Of a stretch of DNA of 64,000 nt, positions 14,921 to 26,853 are shown piece by piece. The DNA comes from Micromonospora narathiwatensis (GTDB taxonomy: Bacteria > Actinomycetota > Actinomycetes > Mycobacteriales > Micromonosporaceae). The translations under genes were made by a program, and so were the position numbers. Within the stretch, counting starts at the first letter, position 1. Every line of letters begins with the position of its first letter. The stretch is from assembly GCF_900089605.1 (NCBI RefSeq), contig NZ_LT594324.1, forward strand, positions 1,798,001 through 1,862,000, written 5' to 3'. Under the pieces are notes generated by a model. That model was not told the DNA's origin. It ran no database searches and saw only the letters and a program-made list of their open reading frames with translations.

Positions 14921-17728
14921 GTGCCCCCGTATCTGTCCCGTGGTCGACGCAACGCCGCGTTGCTGTTGTCCGCGACGCTGGTGGCGTCCATGACGTCATT
15001 GGCCACGAAACCTGCCTGGGCTGCTCCGGAGGAGGCTCCGGAGAACCCGATCTTTCTGACCGGCCCGAACGAGGGCGCGGCGAACGACATCGCGATGCGG
15101 TATCTGCGGGCGCACCCGGCCGACTTCGGCGTGCGTGCCGCCGACGTGTCCGAGCTGTCGGTGATGTCGAGCTACACCAGCCAGCACAACGGGGTGACGC
15201 ATGTCAACCTGGTGCAGCGGCACAAGGACCTCGACGTCTTCGGCGCGGTCAGCACCGTGAACATCGCCCGTGACGGCAGTGTCATCCATGTTGGTGACGC
15301 CCTGGTCTCGGATCTGACGGAGAAGGCTTCCGGCAGCGCGTCGCTGGACGCGGTCGAGGCGGTGGAGGCGGCGGCCGAAGGTCTGGACCTGGCCGAGCCG
15401 AAGAACGCGAAGGTGATGAGCCGCAACGCCGGCGCGGCCAAGGCTACCGTCGTGTCGGATGCGGGGATCTCGGACGAGCCGATTCCGGCGAAGCTGGGTT
15501 GGCAGCAGACCGAGGACGGTCTGCGGCTGGCCTGGCAGCTGGTGATCGACGACTCCTCGGACGACCACCTGTGGAACGCCGCGGTCGACGCCGAGACCGG
15601 CGAGCTGCTCAACGCCGACGACTGGACCACCCACGAGAACGCCGAGGAGATCGCCAGCAACCTGGGCCGCAGCGCGACGTCGACGACGCCGACGCAGCTC
15701 AGCCCGGCGAACCCCGGCACCCGCAACCCCGTCCAGGACGGCTCGAGCTACCGCGTGTACAACGCGCCCAAGGAGAGCCCGAACGACGGGCCGCGGACCC
15801 TGGTGACCAACCCGGCGGACAGCAAGGCCTCGCCGAACGGGTGGCACGACACCGGCACGCCGGGTGGCAAATACACCACCACCCAGGGCAACAACGTCCA
15901 CGCCTACCAGGACCAGGACAACAACAACGCTCCGGACTTCGGCAGCAGCCCGAACGGCGGGTCGAACCTCAGCTTCGACTTCCCGCTGGACCTGGCCGAG
16001 CACGCGCAGAACTACCGGGACGCGGCCACGGCCAACCTGTTCTACTGGAACAACGTCATCCACGACGTCTCCTACCTGTACGGCTTCGACGAGGTGTCCG
16101 GCAACTTCCAGGCCAACAAATTCGGCAAGGGCGTCGGCGGCGACTACGTCCGCGCCGAGGCTGCCGACGGCGGCGGCACCAACAACGCCAACTTCTCCAC
16201 CCCGGCGTCCGGCGGCACCCCCCGGATGCAGATGTACCTGTGGCCGGGCACCCAGTTCGGCGACCCGAACCAGGTCGTCGTGGACGGCGTCGGCTCCTTC
16301 AACGCCTCCTGGTCGCGCTACTCGACGGCACCGACGGCGGCCGGCCTGGCTGGACAGTTCGTCTACGCCGGCACCGGCTGCACCGCGGCCGCGTACCCCG
16401 CCTCGCTGCCCTCGGGCAACTGGGTCAGCGTGGTCGACGGCGGCACCACCGCCTGCACCTACCTGCAGCGCACCCAGGTCGCCGAGTCCGTAGGCGCCAA
16501 GGCGCTGGTCATCGCGCACAACGCGTCGGGTGCCGCGCCGGTGCTCACCGGCGCCATGACGACCGCGCCGGTCACCATCCCGGCGGTCGCCGTGACCCAG
16601 GCCAACGGGGCCACCATCAAGGCGGCCATCGCCGCCGGCACCGTCACCGGTACGGTTCGCAAGAACCCGAACCACCCGGGCATCCGCGACGGCGACCTCG
16701 ACGCCGGCGTGATCATCCACGAGTACACCCACGGCATCTCCACCCGGCTGACCGGTGGCCTGGGTGTCAACTGCCTGAGCGGCGATGAGCAGCAGGGCGA
16801 GGGCTGGAGCGACTACGTCGCGCTCACCATGCTGCTCGACCCCAAGTTCGACACCGCCGACGGGCAGCGCGGCATGGGCCCGTACGTGCTGTTCCAGGAC
16901 GACCGCAGCGGCGGCGGCATCCGGCCGCGGCCGTACTCGCGGAACATGGAGATCCAGCCGTTCACCTACGACAGCATCAAGACCGGTGGCTGGCTGAACA
17001 ACACGTCCCTGGCCGTCCCGCACGGCATCGGCCACGGCTGGGCCTCCGTGCTGTGGGACATGACCTGGAACCTGATCGACCGGCACGGGTTCAACCCGAA
17101 CATCTACGACGGGTGGAACACCGGCGGTAACAACCTCGCGCTCCAACTGGTCATCGACGGGCTGAAGATGCAGGGTTGCGGCCCGGGCTTCGTGACCTCC
17201 CGTAACGCGATCATCGCCGCCGACGCGGCGCTGACCGGTGGCGAGAACGCCTGCATCATCTGGGGCTCGTTCGCCCGTCGTGGTCTCGGCTACAGCGCGG
17301 TGCAGGGCACCACGAACCGCAACGACAACACCGAGGCGTTCGACACCCACCCGTCGTGTCGGGGTGACTTCGTCGGTCGGTCCGCGCAGCCGGCGTTGAA
17401 CACGGTCATCGCCGGTGACGCCGCGCCGATGAAGTTCAAGCTGGCCGCCAACCGGGGCCTGGACATCCTGGCCAGCAACTCGCCGTACTCGCGGCTGGTG
17501 GACTGCGACACGCTCAAGACCGTCAACCCGAGCGGGCCGGTCACTCCTCGGCCGACCCCGGTCGCGGCGAGCAACCCCGGCAACTCGAAGTTGTCGGTCA
17601 ACGCCAACGGCCAGTACAACTACGTGTGGAAGACCGACCCGTCCTGGGTCGGTACCTGCCGGGAGTTCGTCCTGACTCTCGACAACGGGTTCCAGTACCG
17701 CACCTACTTCAAGCTAATCGCCGGCTGA
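14921..17728 (+). CDS. Secreted M36 (fungalysin-type) zinc metallopeptidase
   Basis: 935 residues from a GTG preceded by GGGAG. Signal peptide with cleavage near 'KPAWAAPEE'. Residues about 40-230 form the inhibitory FTP/pro-region. The catalytic domain carries 'HEYTH' (about residues 600-604) and the third ligand Glu in 'EGWSDY' (about 627), the M36 gluzincin signature. A protease-associated (PA) domain is inserted ahead of the active site, about residues 480-575. A C-terminal segment of about 100 residues resembles an Ig-like or beta domain. It digests extracellular protein after self-processing. A 16-bp hairpin follows. Confidence 0.95.
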   Translation: MPPYLSRGRRNAALLLSATLVASMTSLATKPAWAAPEEAPENPIFLTGPNEGAANDIAMRYLRAHPADFGVRAADVSELSVMSSYTSQHNGVTHVNLVQRHKDLDVFGAVSTVNIARDGSVIHVGDALVSDLTEKASGSASLDAVEAVEAAAEGLDLAEPKNAKVMSRNAGAAKATVVSDAGISDEPIPAKLGWQQTEDGLRLAWQLVIDDSSDDHLWNAAVDAETGELLNADDWTTHENAEEIASNLGRSATSTTPTQLSPANPGTRNPVQDGSSYRVYNAPKESPNDGPRTLVTNPADSKASPNGWHDTGTPGGKYTTTQGNNVHAYQDQDNNNAPDFGSSPNGGSNLSFDFPLDLAEHAQNYRDAATANLFYWNNVIHDVSYLYGFDEVSGNFQANKFGKGVGGDYVRAEAADGGGTNNANFSTPASGGTPRMQMYLWPGTQFGDPNQVVVDGVGSFNASWSRYSTAPTAAGLAGQFVYAGTGCTAAAYPASLPSGNWVSVVDGGTTACTYLQRTQVAESVGAKALVIAHNASGAAPVLTGAMTTAPVTIPAVAVTQANGATIKAAIAAGTVTGTVRKNPNHPGIRDGDLDAGVIIHEYTHGISTRLTGGLGVNCLSGDEQQGEGWSDYVALTMLLDPKFDTADGQRGMGPYVLFQDDRSGGGIRPRPYSRNMEIQPFTYDSIKTGGWLNNTSLAVPHGIGHGWASVLWDMTWNLIDRHGFNPNIYDGWNTGGNNLALQLVIDGLKMQGCGPGFVTSRNAIIAADAALTGGENACIIWGSFARRGLGYSAVQGTTNRNDNTEAFDTHPSCRGDFVGRSAQPALNTVIAGDAAPMKFKLAANRGLDILASNSPYSRLVDCDTLKTVNPSGPVTPRPTPVAASNPGNSKLSVNANGQYNYVWKTDPSWVGTCREFVLTLDNGFQYRTYFKLIAG

Positions 17729-17753
17729 CAACCGGCACCGGCACCACCTGAGG

Positions 17754-17791
17754 CCGGAGGGAGCGTCCCATGGTCGGGACGCTCCCTCCGG
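17754..17791 (+). terminator. Hairpin terminator after the M36 peptidase
   Basis: CCGGAGGGAGCGTCCC at 17754-17769 pairs perfectly with 17776-17791 around a 6-base loop. It begins 25 bases after the stop codon. Confidence 0.85.
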
Positions 17792-17865
17792 TCCGTCCAT
17801 GTCCGGTGGCCCGATCCGCGACGAAGGACCGTTCGTCAGGGATCTGTGCAGAGCGACCAGCCTGC

Positions 17866-18483
17866 TCACAGGGCGACTTGCCGGTGGGTCGCCATCCTGC
17901 TGACCGTGACGTTGGTGGCAAGAATTCCGACCACGGCTCCGAGGAGCACATGTCGCGGTCCCAGGTTCGAGCCGTCGAACGTCCAACTGGTTGGTTCATG
18001 GGCCAGGATGGGCAGGATCAGCGCCAGAAAAACCCCGCTGGCCGCGATCGATATCCGCACATCGAGCGCCGCGCCCACGAGAGCCGCCACCAGCCCGGCG
18101 GCCACGATGACCGGCAGGGTAAACCGGTCGACCCAGCCATTGAGCGGATAGGCGTCACGACAGCTACGGTCATTGCCGCGCCGACGAGCCAGGTCCATGG
18201 TCGCGCCACCCGTGATCGACGTGCTCGAAGCAGCGGCACCATCGTCAGGACGGCCAACAGGCACACCCACGTAGAAAGTTGCATGGCCAGGTAGAGACCC
18301 GCCCGGAGCCCCAACACCGCGTCGATCCCCGCCCATGGCTCCACCGCATGCCACAGGTCATTCGCCGCGGAGTACCAAATCTCCGCGCCGAAGGCGCCAA
18401 TGGTTACGGCGAGTGCGAGGTGGTAGCGAGCCCATGCCGCGGCGGCCAACGCGAGAAGCAACAATTCGGGCGTGACCAGCCCG
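17866..18483 (-). pseudogene. Broken multi-spanning membrane protein
   Basis: Two minus-strand frames together look like one hydrophobic protein. The first part, from about 18480 to 18160, reads 'TPELLLLALAAAAWARYHLA' and on through about three membrane spans. The second part, from about 18160 to the stop at 17866-17868, reads 'YPLNGWVDRFTLPVIVAAGL' and two or three further spans. They are joined by a one-base frameshift near 18150-18165. No start codon with a ribosome-binding site is found, and the 5' end abuts a serine-recombinase fragment at 18481. The family is not recognised. I read it as a truncated, frameshifted gene, though the frameshift could be a sequencing error. Confidence 0.5.
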
Positions 18484-18618
18484 GCCGAGGTGGACGACGA
18501 CCTCGTGCGGGACGTGACCGAGATCCTGACCTCGCTGTGCGCCCGCCTGTACGGCGGCGGTGCGGCGGCGGACCGGGCCCGACGTGCGGTGGAGGCGGCC
18601 ACCGAAGGCCGAGACTGA
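18481..18618 (+). pseudogene. C-terminal fragment of an IS607-type serine recombinase
   Basis: 45 codons reading 'EVDDDLVRDVTEILTSLCAR' and then 'LYGGGAAADRARRAVEAA' to a stop at 18616-18618. This matches, from memory of the family, the conserved C-terminal helix of IS607 TnpA resolvases, with its '(D)LVxDxTExLTSxCARLYG' pattern and A-N-R-A-like repeat. The HTH and catalytic domains are absent. The fragment is inserted between the broken membrane protein and the PhoX-like pseudogene, so it marks an old transposon-mediated rearrangement. It is too short to appear as a normal gene. Confidence 0.7.
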
Positions 18619-19062
18619 TCTCTTCGCAGGACTGTCAGGTGTTCCACGGGGTCTTGCCGCCGGCGCCGTTGTTGTTGGTGCCGGACAGGATGCGGGAGGC
18701 GCCGGTGACCTGGCCGGTGGAGTTGAACGAAATCATCGAGGCGCCACCGCCCGACGTGGCGCGCTGGTCTCGGCGTTGGATACGTAGATCCAGCCGGTGC
18801 CGTTCGGGATCACGGCGCCACCGTCCGGCGCGTTGTGCCAGACGTACGAGGTGCCGGGCACCACCTGGCCGGACCGGGCAATGATCTGGCTGGTGAAGCC
18901 GGCCGGCAGTTGGATGCCGTTGGCGTCGGCGGCCTGCAGCGGACCGTAGGGACTGGCGGCGTTCTGTGCCGGTGCCGCGTACGCTGTGGACCAGGCCGTG
19001 AATGGCAGCAACAAACCGCCCGCTCCGGCTACCGTTGCCCTCAGCAATGTGCGCCGATCCAT
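18612..19062 (-). pseudogene. PhoX-like (DUF839) phosphatase, truncated and broken
   Basis: The start at 19062 (GAGGAGG ahead) opens a Tat signal, 'MDRRTLLRATVAG', then the PhoX/DUF839 N-terminus 'GPLQAADANGIQLPAGF' and 'GTSYVWHNAPDGGAVIP...GWIYVSNAE'. After 'NAETS' the frame is lost. The family sequence resumes in another frame as 'GGGASMISFNSTG' and 'RILSGTNNNGAGGKTPWNT', then meets a TGA where PhoX proteins have Trp, followed by 'QSCEE'. Past 18617 the sequence becomes the recombinase fragment. So the gene has a frameshift, a nonsense codon and a lost 3' part. Intact relatives are exported calcium-dependent phosphatases. Confidence 0.8.
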
Positions 19063-19249
19063 GAACCCTCCTCGATATCGAGGTCGGGAGAACATAATGA
19101 CGGTTTTCTATCTAGCGGCGAGGCGTGAGGTGAACGACACGCGGCGACCGCTTGGCGATCGGTAGACAGCGATCCGATAGTCAGGCACGTCGTGCCCGGA
19201 ACGTGCAGCCTCGGTCGAAGGAAACCGACCACGAGCAGGAGGAGGCCCG

Positions 19250-19795
19250 ATGCGGAAGCTGGTGCTCTACACGCTGTTGTCCGTGGACGGCGTCGCGGAA
19301 GATCCGGACCGGTACGTCTTCGCGTTCGATGAGGCGATGCACGCCAACCTCTGCCGTGTCATCGACACCCAGGACGCGGTGCTTCTCGGCCGACGGACCT
19401 ACGACGAGTGGGCCGCCTACTGGCCAGCGGTGGAGGACCATCCTTTCGCCGACTTCATCAACGGAGTGCGCAAGTACGTCGTCACCTCGACACCTCCGGC
19501 GGTGTCGTGGGCCAACACCACCGTCGTGTCGGGCCCCATCCCGCAGTACGTACGCGACTTGAAGGAGCAGCCGGGAGGGGACATCGGCATCCACGGCAGT
19601 ATTCGGCTCGCTCGTCTCCTGATCGCGTCGGACCTGGTGGATGAGCTACGGCTCGTCATCTCCCCGACGCTGTCGGGGAGCGGTCGCAAGTTGTTCGAGG
19701 ACGACGACAAGCTGCGAAGGCTGACGCTGTCACGGGTCGAAGGAACATCCTCAGGTGCCCTGCTCGTCGACTACGGACTGCAGGCGAAGCAGTAG
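19250..19795 (+). CDS. Dihydrofolate-reductase-like / RibD C-terminal domain protein
   Basis: 181 residues, ATG preceded by AGGAGG. It shows the RibD_C / DHFR-like fold: 'VLYTLLSVDGVAED' at the start, 'DAVLLGRRTYDEWAAYW' near residue 45 and 'DIGIHGSIRLARLLIASDLVDELRLVISPTLSG' split across residues 110-145. Members are NADPH-dependent reductases of unknown substrate and are very common as single genes in actinomycetes; the true riboflavin-pathway RibD also has a deaminase domain, absent here. It is the one intact gene in a region of decayed remnants. No operon partner. Confidence 0.9.
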   Translation: MRKLVLYTLLSVDGVAEDPDRYVFAFDEAMHANLCRVIDTQDAVLLGRRTYDEWAAYWPAVEDHPFADFINGVRKYVVTSTPPAVSWANTTVVSGPIPQYVRDLKEQPGGDIGIHGSIRLARLLIASDLVDELRLVISPTLSGSGRKLFEDDDKLRRLTLSRVEGTSSGALLVDYGLQAKQ

Positions 19796-19810
19796 TAGGA
19801 CACGACGGAG

Positions 19811-19827
19811 GGCCGGTCACTCCGGCC
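19811..19827 (+). terminator. Short GC hairpin after the RibD-like gene
   Basis: GGCCGG and CCGGCC flank a 5-base loop, 15 bases after the stop codon. The stem is only 6 bp, so termination is possible but not certain. Confidence 0.4.
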
Positions 19828-19846
19828 GTCTTGGCGGCGTGGGGAT

Positions 19847-20020
19847 CGGTCGGACTTGGCGGATGATCGGTGGGCGTTGATCGAGCCGGTGCTGCTCGCG
19901 TGGCGGGCCGACCGAGCGGCACGGCACCTCGGCGAACGTCCTGGCAGGGTTAACCTCGCCGTCCGCTGCGAAGCCACCGTCACCATCGCCGTCATCAACC
20001 AGTGGCTCCGAGCCCCATGA
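19847..20020 (+). pseudogene. IS5-family-like transposase scrap
   Basis: A short frame reads 'SDLADDRWALIEPVLLAWRA', the characteristic N-terminus of IS5-type transposases. It then passes without a frame change into a tail 'EATVTIAVINQWLRAP' ending at 20018-20020. The N-terminal match is clear. The tail looks like a transposase C-terminus but I am unsure of it. If correct, more than 200 codons of the middle were removed by an in-frame deletion. No terminal repeats were found. Confidence 0.5.
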
Positions 20021-20028
20021 AACACGGG

Positions 20029-20493
20029 CTAATCGCCGGCCGACCGGCCGGGCTCGTGCGGTGCGATCGGCAGGGCGACCTGGGCAACCAGTTTCCTGGG
20101 TGCCAACAGGCAGTAGCTCTCGGTGAGCAACTCGCCGACCTCGTCCCAGTCGGTCTCGTCGTCGACCGCCATGCCCAGGACGTCGGCACCCCAGCCGGGC
20201 GCGTAGAACGGATCCCCCTGGGCGACGAGGGCGTGCACCTCGTCCGCCGGCGCCCGGAACGTCAGGACACAGACCGGCTCGGCCGCCCGGGCCTGCGCCA
20301 TCTGATGCTCGGGACCGACGGTGAGCAGGTGGGCGAAGGTCCGCTTGCGTACGCGCCAGCGGATGCCCACCCACGCCGGCTCCTCGTAGGTCTCCGGCAG
20401 CCCGAGGCAGATGGGCCGCAGCCGATCGAGAAACCCGGGCGGCACATCTCCGCGGTCGGTCACGACGAACACGCTAGCCCCGCCCTCCGACAT
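20029..20493 (-). CDS. MmcQ/YjbR family protein
   Basis: 154 residues with the MmcQ/YjbR fold pattern: 'RLRPICLGLPETYEEPAW' near the N-terminus, 'WRVRKRTFAHLL' in the first strand pair, 'DPFYAPGWGADVLGMAVDD' in the middle and 'EVGELLTESYCLLAPRKL' at the C-terminus. The family has a CyaY-like fold and is often annotated as DNA-binding, with little functional evidence. Start choice is uncertain within the first 10 residues. A second, diverged member lies at 23838-24239. The stop lies just beyond the IS5-like scrap. Confidence 0.88.
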   Translation of the reverse strand: MSEGGASVFVVTDRGDVPPGFLDRLRPICLGLPETYEEPAWVGIRWRVRKRTFAHLLTVGPEHQMAQARAAEPVCVLTFRAPADEVHALVAQGDPFYAPGWGADVLGMAVDDETDWDEVGELLTESYCLLAPRKLVAQVALPIAPHEPGRSAGD

Positions 20494-20512
20494 TTCGCCG
20501 AGGGCGCCGGTG

Positions 20513-22039
<1,527 letters not shown>

Positions 22040-22923
22040 TCAATAGATCGACGGAAGTCTAAGCCTCCGCGATCTCCGCGTCAAAGGAGCGGAACGGGTG
22101 GCGATGGCCTCAGAGCACGGCGCGAGGGTAGAGGCGGGCGGCGATGGCGACGAGGAGCACGAGCGCGCCGATCAGCACCGCGAAGTCGAGCGGCAGCCCG
22201 AGGGTGCTGCGCCCGCCGGCGAGCATCAGGGTGCGCAGGATGTCGACCTGGTAGGTGAGCGGGTTGGCGTGGGCGAGCCACCGCAGCGCGGGCGGCATGA
22301 TCGCGACCGGGTAGATCGCGTTGGAGGCGAAGAAGAGCGGCATGGTGAGGACCTGACCTATGCCGAGGAACCGTTCCCGGGTACGCACCAGACAGGCGAT
22401 GACGAGGGAGAAGGTGGCGAATACGGCGGCGCCGAGGACAAGTGTGAGCACCACGCCGGCCAGCGCGAGCGGGGCGAATCGAAGATGTACACCCAGCGCG
22501 GCGGCCGCCAGATAGACGATCACCGCCTGGGCGAGGGTGCGTACCCCGGCCGACAACGCCTTGCCGAGCACCAGCGCCGCCCGTGGCGCGGGGCTGACCA
22601 GGAACTTGTTCAGCACTCCCAGGTCGCGTTCCCAGATCACGGCGATGCCGTAGAAGATCGAGACGAACAGGGCGCTCTGGGCGAGGATCCCCGGCGCCAG
22701 GAAGTCGAGGTACGGCAGGCCGCCGGTCGGAATGGCGCGGGCGTGCGCGATCACCGTGCCGAACACGAGCAGCCACAGAAGCGGTTGGACCGCCCGGGTC
22801 AGCAGTTCGAGCGGGTCGTGACGCAGCTTGCGGATCTCCAGGTCGACGATGGCCGCGGTGTCCTCGACGAAGCGCAGCGGCCCGGGTCGCCAGAGTGGGC
22901 CGGCGGGGGGCGGCTGCCGCGGC

Positions 22924-23754
<831 letters not shown>

Positions 23755-23837
23755 CCGAGCATATGAAGCACCGCGCGCCGGGGTTCCGATTCCGGGCACT
23801 TCCCGGACCGGGATCTCCGGGTAGGACCCCGACGTGC

Positions 23838-24239
23838 TCAGTCCCGGATTCCGCTGCCGGGGGTGGACCCGGCGTCGAGCTGGGCGAGCAGCCGTGCGGG
23901 GGCGACCGCGCGGTACGCGTCCTCGCACAGCTCCGCCACCTCCGCCCAGTCGATGCCCCGGTCGAGCCGGACGCCGACCCAGCCGCGGTGCCCGACGTAC
24001 GGCGGGCGGAAGAAGGTCCGCGAGTCCGTCGCCACCAGCTCCTGCTGTGCCCCCGGGGCAGCCGCGCACCAGAGGTGGGGGAACTCGTCGCGGTGGTGCC
24101 CGTCCGGCCACAGCTGGACGAAGGTCCTGCCGTTGACGAACCAGGTCGGGGTGCCGTGGCTCAGCCGCTCCGTCACCGTGGGGAACGCGGTGCAGATCTG
24201 TCGTACCTGATCGAGCGGGTGCTCCTTTTCCCCGGCCAT
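23838..24239 (-). CDS. MmcQ/YjbR family protein
   Basis: 133 residues. Features are 'VRQICTAFPTVTERLSHGTPTWFVNGRTFVQLW' (split over residues 12-44), 'FRPPYVGHRGWVGVRLD' and 'WAEVAELCEDAYRAVAP', the MmcQ/YjbR pattern. It is only distantly similar to the member at 20029-20493. The family adopts a small CyaY-like fold; function is unknown. It stands alone, about 85 bases upstream of the DrrA-like gene on the same strand, and may be co-transcribed with it. Confidence 0.88.
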   Translation of the reverse strand: MAGEKEHPLDQVRQICTAFPTVTERLSHGTPTWFVNGRTFVQLWPDGHHRDEFPHLWCAAAPGAQQELVATDSRTFFRPPYVGHRGWVGVRLDRGIDWAEVAELCEDAYRAVAPARLLAQLDAGSTPGSGIRD

Positions 24240-24350
24240 GGCGTCTCCCGGCGGTCGAACGATGTGCCGCAGTCTACCGGCGTCGCCGCGGTGACGGCTC
24301 CGGCGACCAGGGCGCCGCCAGCGTCGGACCGGTGGCCGTCGGGCGGCGGA

Positions 24351-26639
24351 TCAGAGCGGCGGCTCCGGTCCCGCCACGGGACTGTCCGTGCTGGCGTGGC
24401 CGGCCCGCTCGGCGAGGTAGCGCACGGCCTCCTGGTATTCGGGCTGCGTGTGGTACGGCCAGTGGCGCTCGACCGGGGGTGGCACGGTGTCGGCTGGGTC
24501 GATGGTCACCGCACGCGGGTCGCGGAGCCGGATGTCGACCGCGTCGGCCGCCGGGTTGCCGAGGGTCGGCTGCGCGCCCCGGTGGTGGCCGAAGAGGGGG
24601 CCGCCGATCGGATCGGTGTCGCGCCAGAGGTTGCGCCAGCGCCAGTCGAGCCGGTCACCCAGGTCGCGCAGCGCCTGATCGCCGAAGTAGGCCGGGTACA
24701 GCCGGGCGTAGACGCGGCGCAGGGGGCAGCCGTAGGTCAGCAGCGCGACGCTGGGCAGGGCGGCCGGAGGTAGTTGCAGGATGGTGGCCGTGGCCAGCAC
24801 GGAGCCGTGGCTGTGTCCGGAGATGACCACCGGTCCCTGTGCGGCGAGCGCGGAGACCCGCCTGGCCAGTTCGGGCACCGCCCGGGCGGCGTAGCAGGGC
24901 GGCGCGAAGGGGTGCACGGTGCGGGGCCAGAAGGTGCCCAGGTCCCACACGATGGCCACGAGGCGTCGGGTCTCGCGCGACCGGTACGCGCGGTAGCCGA
25001 GGAGGATGAGGCCGACGACGAGCAGGCTGATGAACCAGATGCCGGCGTCGGTGACGTACGCGGCGAGCAGACCGATGCCGTCGTGCTGCCCGCTGAGTCG
25101 GCTCACCAACTCGGTGGGACCGATCCCGAGCAGGTCGAGCGCGACGGTGGCGAGTCCCAGGGCGGAGACCACGAAGAAGACGACCAGCATCGGGCCCAGT
25201 TCCTCGGTCACCTGGGATCTGGCGATGGTGGTCCGCACCAGGCGTAGCCGGGCCGCCGCGTGCGGAGGCACGTGCGGGAAGTCCCGCTCGACGATCCGCC
25301 TGGCCAGGATGCGTCGCCGGTAGCGGGTGAGCAGGACGGTGGCGGCGGCGGCCGCGGTGACGATCAGCAACGCGGTCAGCCCGGCCAGTGCCGCCCACCA
25401 GTACGCGACCGGTGGCTCCAGGGGGCCGTAGGCGGGCGGATTCGGCCGGAGCGGATCGGGGATGTAACCCCGGTCGAGATAGTCGGCGACGCGGAAGACG
25501 AGGGTGGCGGTGAAGGCCGCCGCGATGCTGACCGACATGGCCGCCACGACCGGCGTGCCGAGCCCGCGCAGCCACGGCCGGCTCTCGGCCGGGTCCGTCT
25601 TCTGGCGCGTGCGGGCGAGGGCTACCACGGCGATCGCCACGAGCAGGACGCCCTGCGTCGCGATCAGGCCGGCCGCGGCGCCCTCGTAGCCCGGCAGTTG
25701 CCCGACCACCGCCTCGTCGACGGAGCGGGTGGTCGTGGCGTAGGCCAGGCTCAGGCCGGTCACCGTGGCGACGATCGCCCACAGCGGGCGCAGGAGGCGC
25801 CGGGCCTGCGCCGGGCCGGTCGGCACGGGCAGGCAGAGCAGTACCGCGCAGAACATCACCAGCGCGGCGGCGGCGTCGAGCAGCAGGAGCCGGATGGTGT
25901 CGTGTCTGCCGGCGGAGAGGCCGGCCAGCAGGCTGACGTCGACCGTGCCGGCGCCGATCCCGACGTGGATCTGGCGCAGCCAGGACGTGATCCGCTCGTC
26001 GTCCCAGAAACCGGGCGTGGTGAGACTTTCCGTCAGTTCCGAGGGCTTCGGCTCCGGTGAGGTCGGGCCGAAGCCCTCGAACGCCCGCGCCGATCGCGCG
26101 CCGATCGTCCAGCACAGGCGCAGTGCGAGCAGCGGAATCAGCGACAGCAGGGCCAGGCGTGGCCCCACCGGCAGCGCGACGAGCCAGGACAGGTAGGGCC
26201 GGCCCTGACGGCACTGGGCGTACGGCACGCACTGCCAGCCGAGGAGGTTCACCGTGGCACCGATGATGGCGAGCATGAGGGCGGCGGTGAGGCTGGCGGC
26301 GAGCAGGCGGCACAGCGCGCCGAGCAGACCGAACCGGTCGGCCGACCTGGGGCGCAGCCAGATCGCGAGGTTGCCCAGCATGAACGGCAACAGCAGCAGC
26401 ATGGACGCGGTGCGTACGGCGGCACCGGCGGTCAGGGAACCCCAGCGGTACGCCTCGACGGCGACTCCGGCGGCGGCGCCGCCGGCCGCGCCGGTTCCCG
26501 GCCGGGGCCGGTAGAACCCGGCGTGTCGATCCCCGGCGACGCGTACCACGATCGGGTGGTCGAGGATCTTGTCCGCCGACGCGCCCGACACCCCGTGCAC
26601 CCGCAACTCGACGGCCTCGCCCCCAGGTGCTGTGCCCAC
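24351..26639 (-). CDS. Large membrane protein with a serine-hydrolase (GHSHG) C-terminal domain
   Basis: 762 residues if started at the GTG at 26639, chosen because the conserved-looking part begins 'VELRVHGVSGASADKILDHP' and because longer starts would run into the divergent regulator gene. About ten hydrophobic segments in two blocks (residues about 75-170 and 260-590). The C-terminal domain has a nucleophile-elbow motif, 'VVISGHSHGSVLA', and the topology of an alpha/beta hydrolase. The substrate is unknown; a membrane-anchored lipid or ester hydrolase is one possibility. It is divergent from the hydrogenase-arm PadR gene and has no partner. Confidence 0.7.
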   Translation of the reverse strand: MGTAPGGEAVELRVHGVSGASADKILDHPIVVRVAGDRHAGFYRPRPGTGAAGGAAAGVAVEAYRWGSLTAGAAVRTASMLLLLPFMLGNLAIWLRPRSADRFGLLGALCRLLAASLTAALMLAIIGATVNLLGWQCVPYAQCRQGRPYLSWLVALPVGPRLALLSLIPLLALRLCWTIGARSARAFEGFGPTSPEPKPSELTESLTTPGFWDDERITSWLRQIHVGIGAGTVDVSLLAGLSAGRHDTIRLLLLDAAAALVMFCAVLLCLPVPTGPAQARRLLRPLWAIVATVTGLSLAYATTTRSVDEAVVGQLPGYEGAAAGLIATQGVLLVAIAVVALARTRQKTDPAESRPWLRGLGTPVVAAMSVSIAAAFTATLVFRVADYLDRGYIPDPLRPNPPAYGPLEPPVAYWWAALAGLTALLIVTAAAAATVLLTRYRRRILARRIVERDFPHVPPHAAARLRLVRTTIARSQVTEELGPMLVVFFVVSALGLATVALDLLGIGPTELVSRLSGQHDGIGLLAAYVTDAGIWFISLLVVGLILLGYRAYRSRETRRLVAIVWDLGTFWPRTVHPFAPPCYAARAVPELARRVSALAAQGPVVISGHSHGSVLATATILQLPPAALPSVALLTYGCPLRRVYARLYPAYFGDQALRDLGDRLDWRWRNLWRDTDPIGGPLFGHHRGAQPTLGNPAADAVDIRLRDPRAVTIDPADTVPPPVERHWPYHTQPEYQEAVRYLAERAGHASTDSPVAGPEPPL

Positions 26640-26853
26640 GCGGTCAGGGTCACAGACCGGCGACGTCGCTCGCTGCTGAATCTGTTGATTCGTCCGCCGA
26701 CGCTTCCGGGCCGGGTCGTCGTTCCTGGCCGGCGCGACGTGGCGGCACCGGATCGGACCAGAAACCTCAAACAGGAGAAACCGGCATATCTCTCCCCTGG
26801 CTGTGCTTAGCTTCACGGAGCAAACCGGTGCCGTACGGGGGGAGGGATCACGC

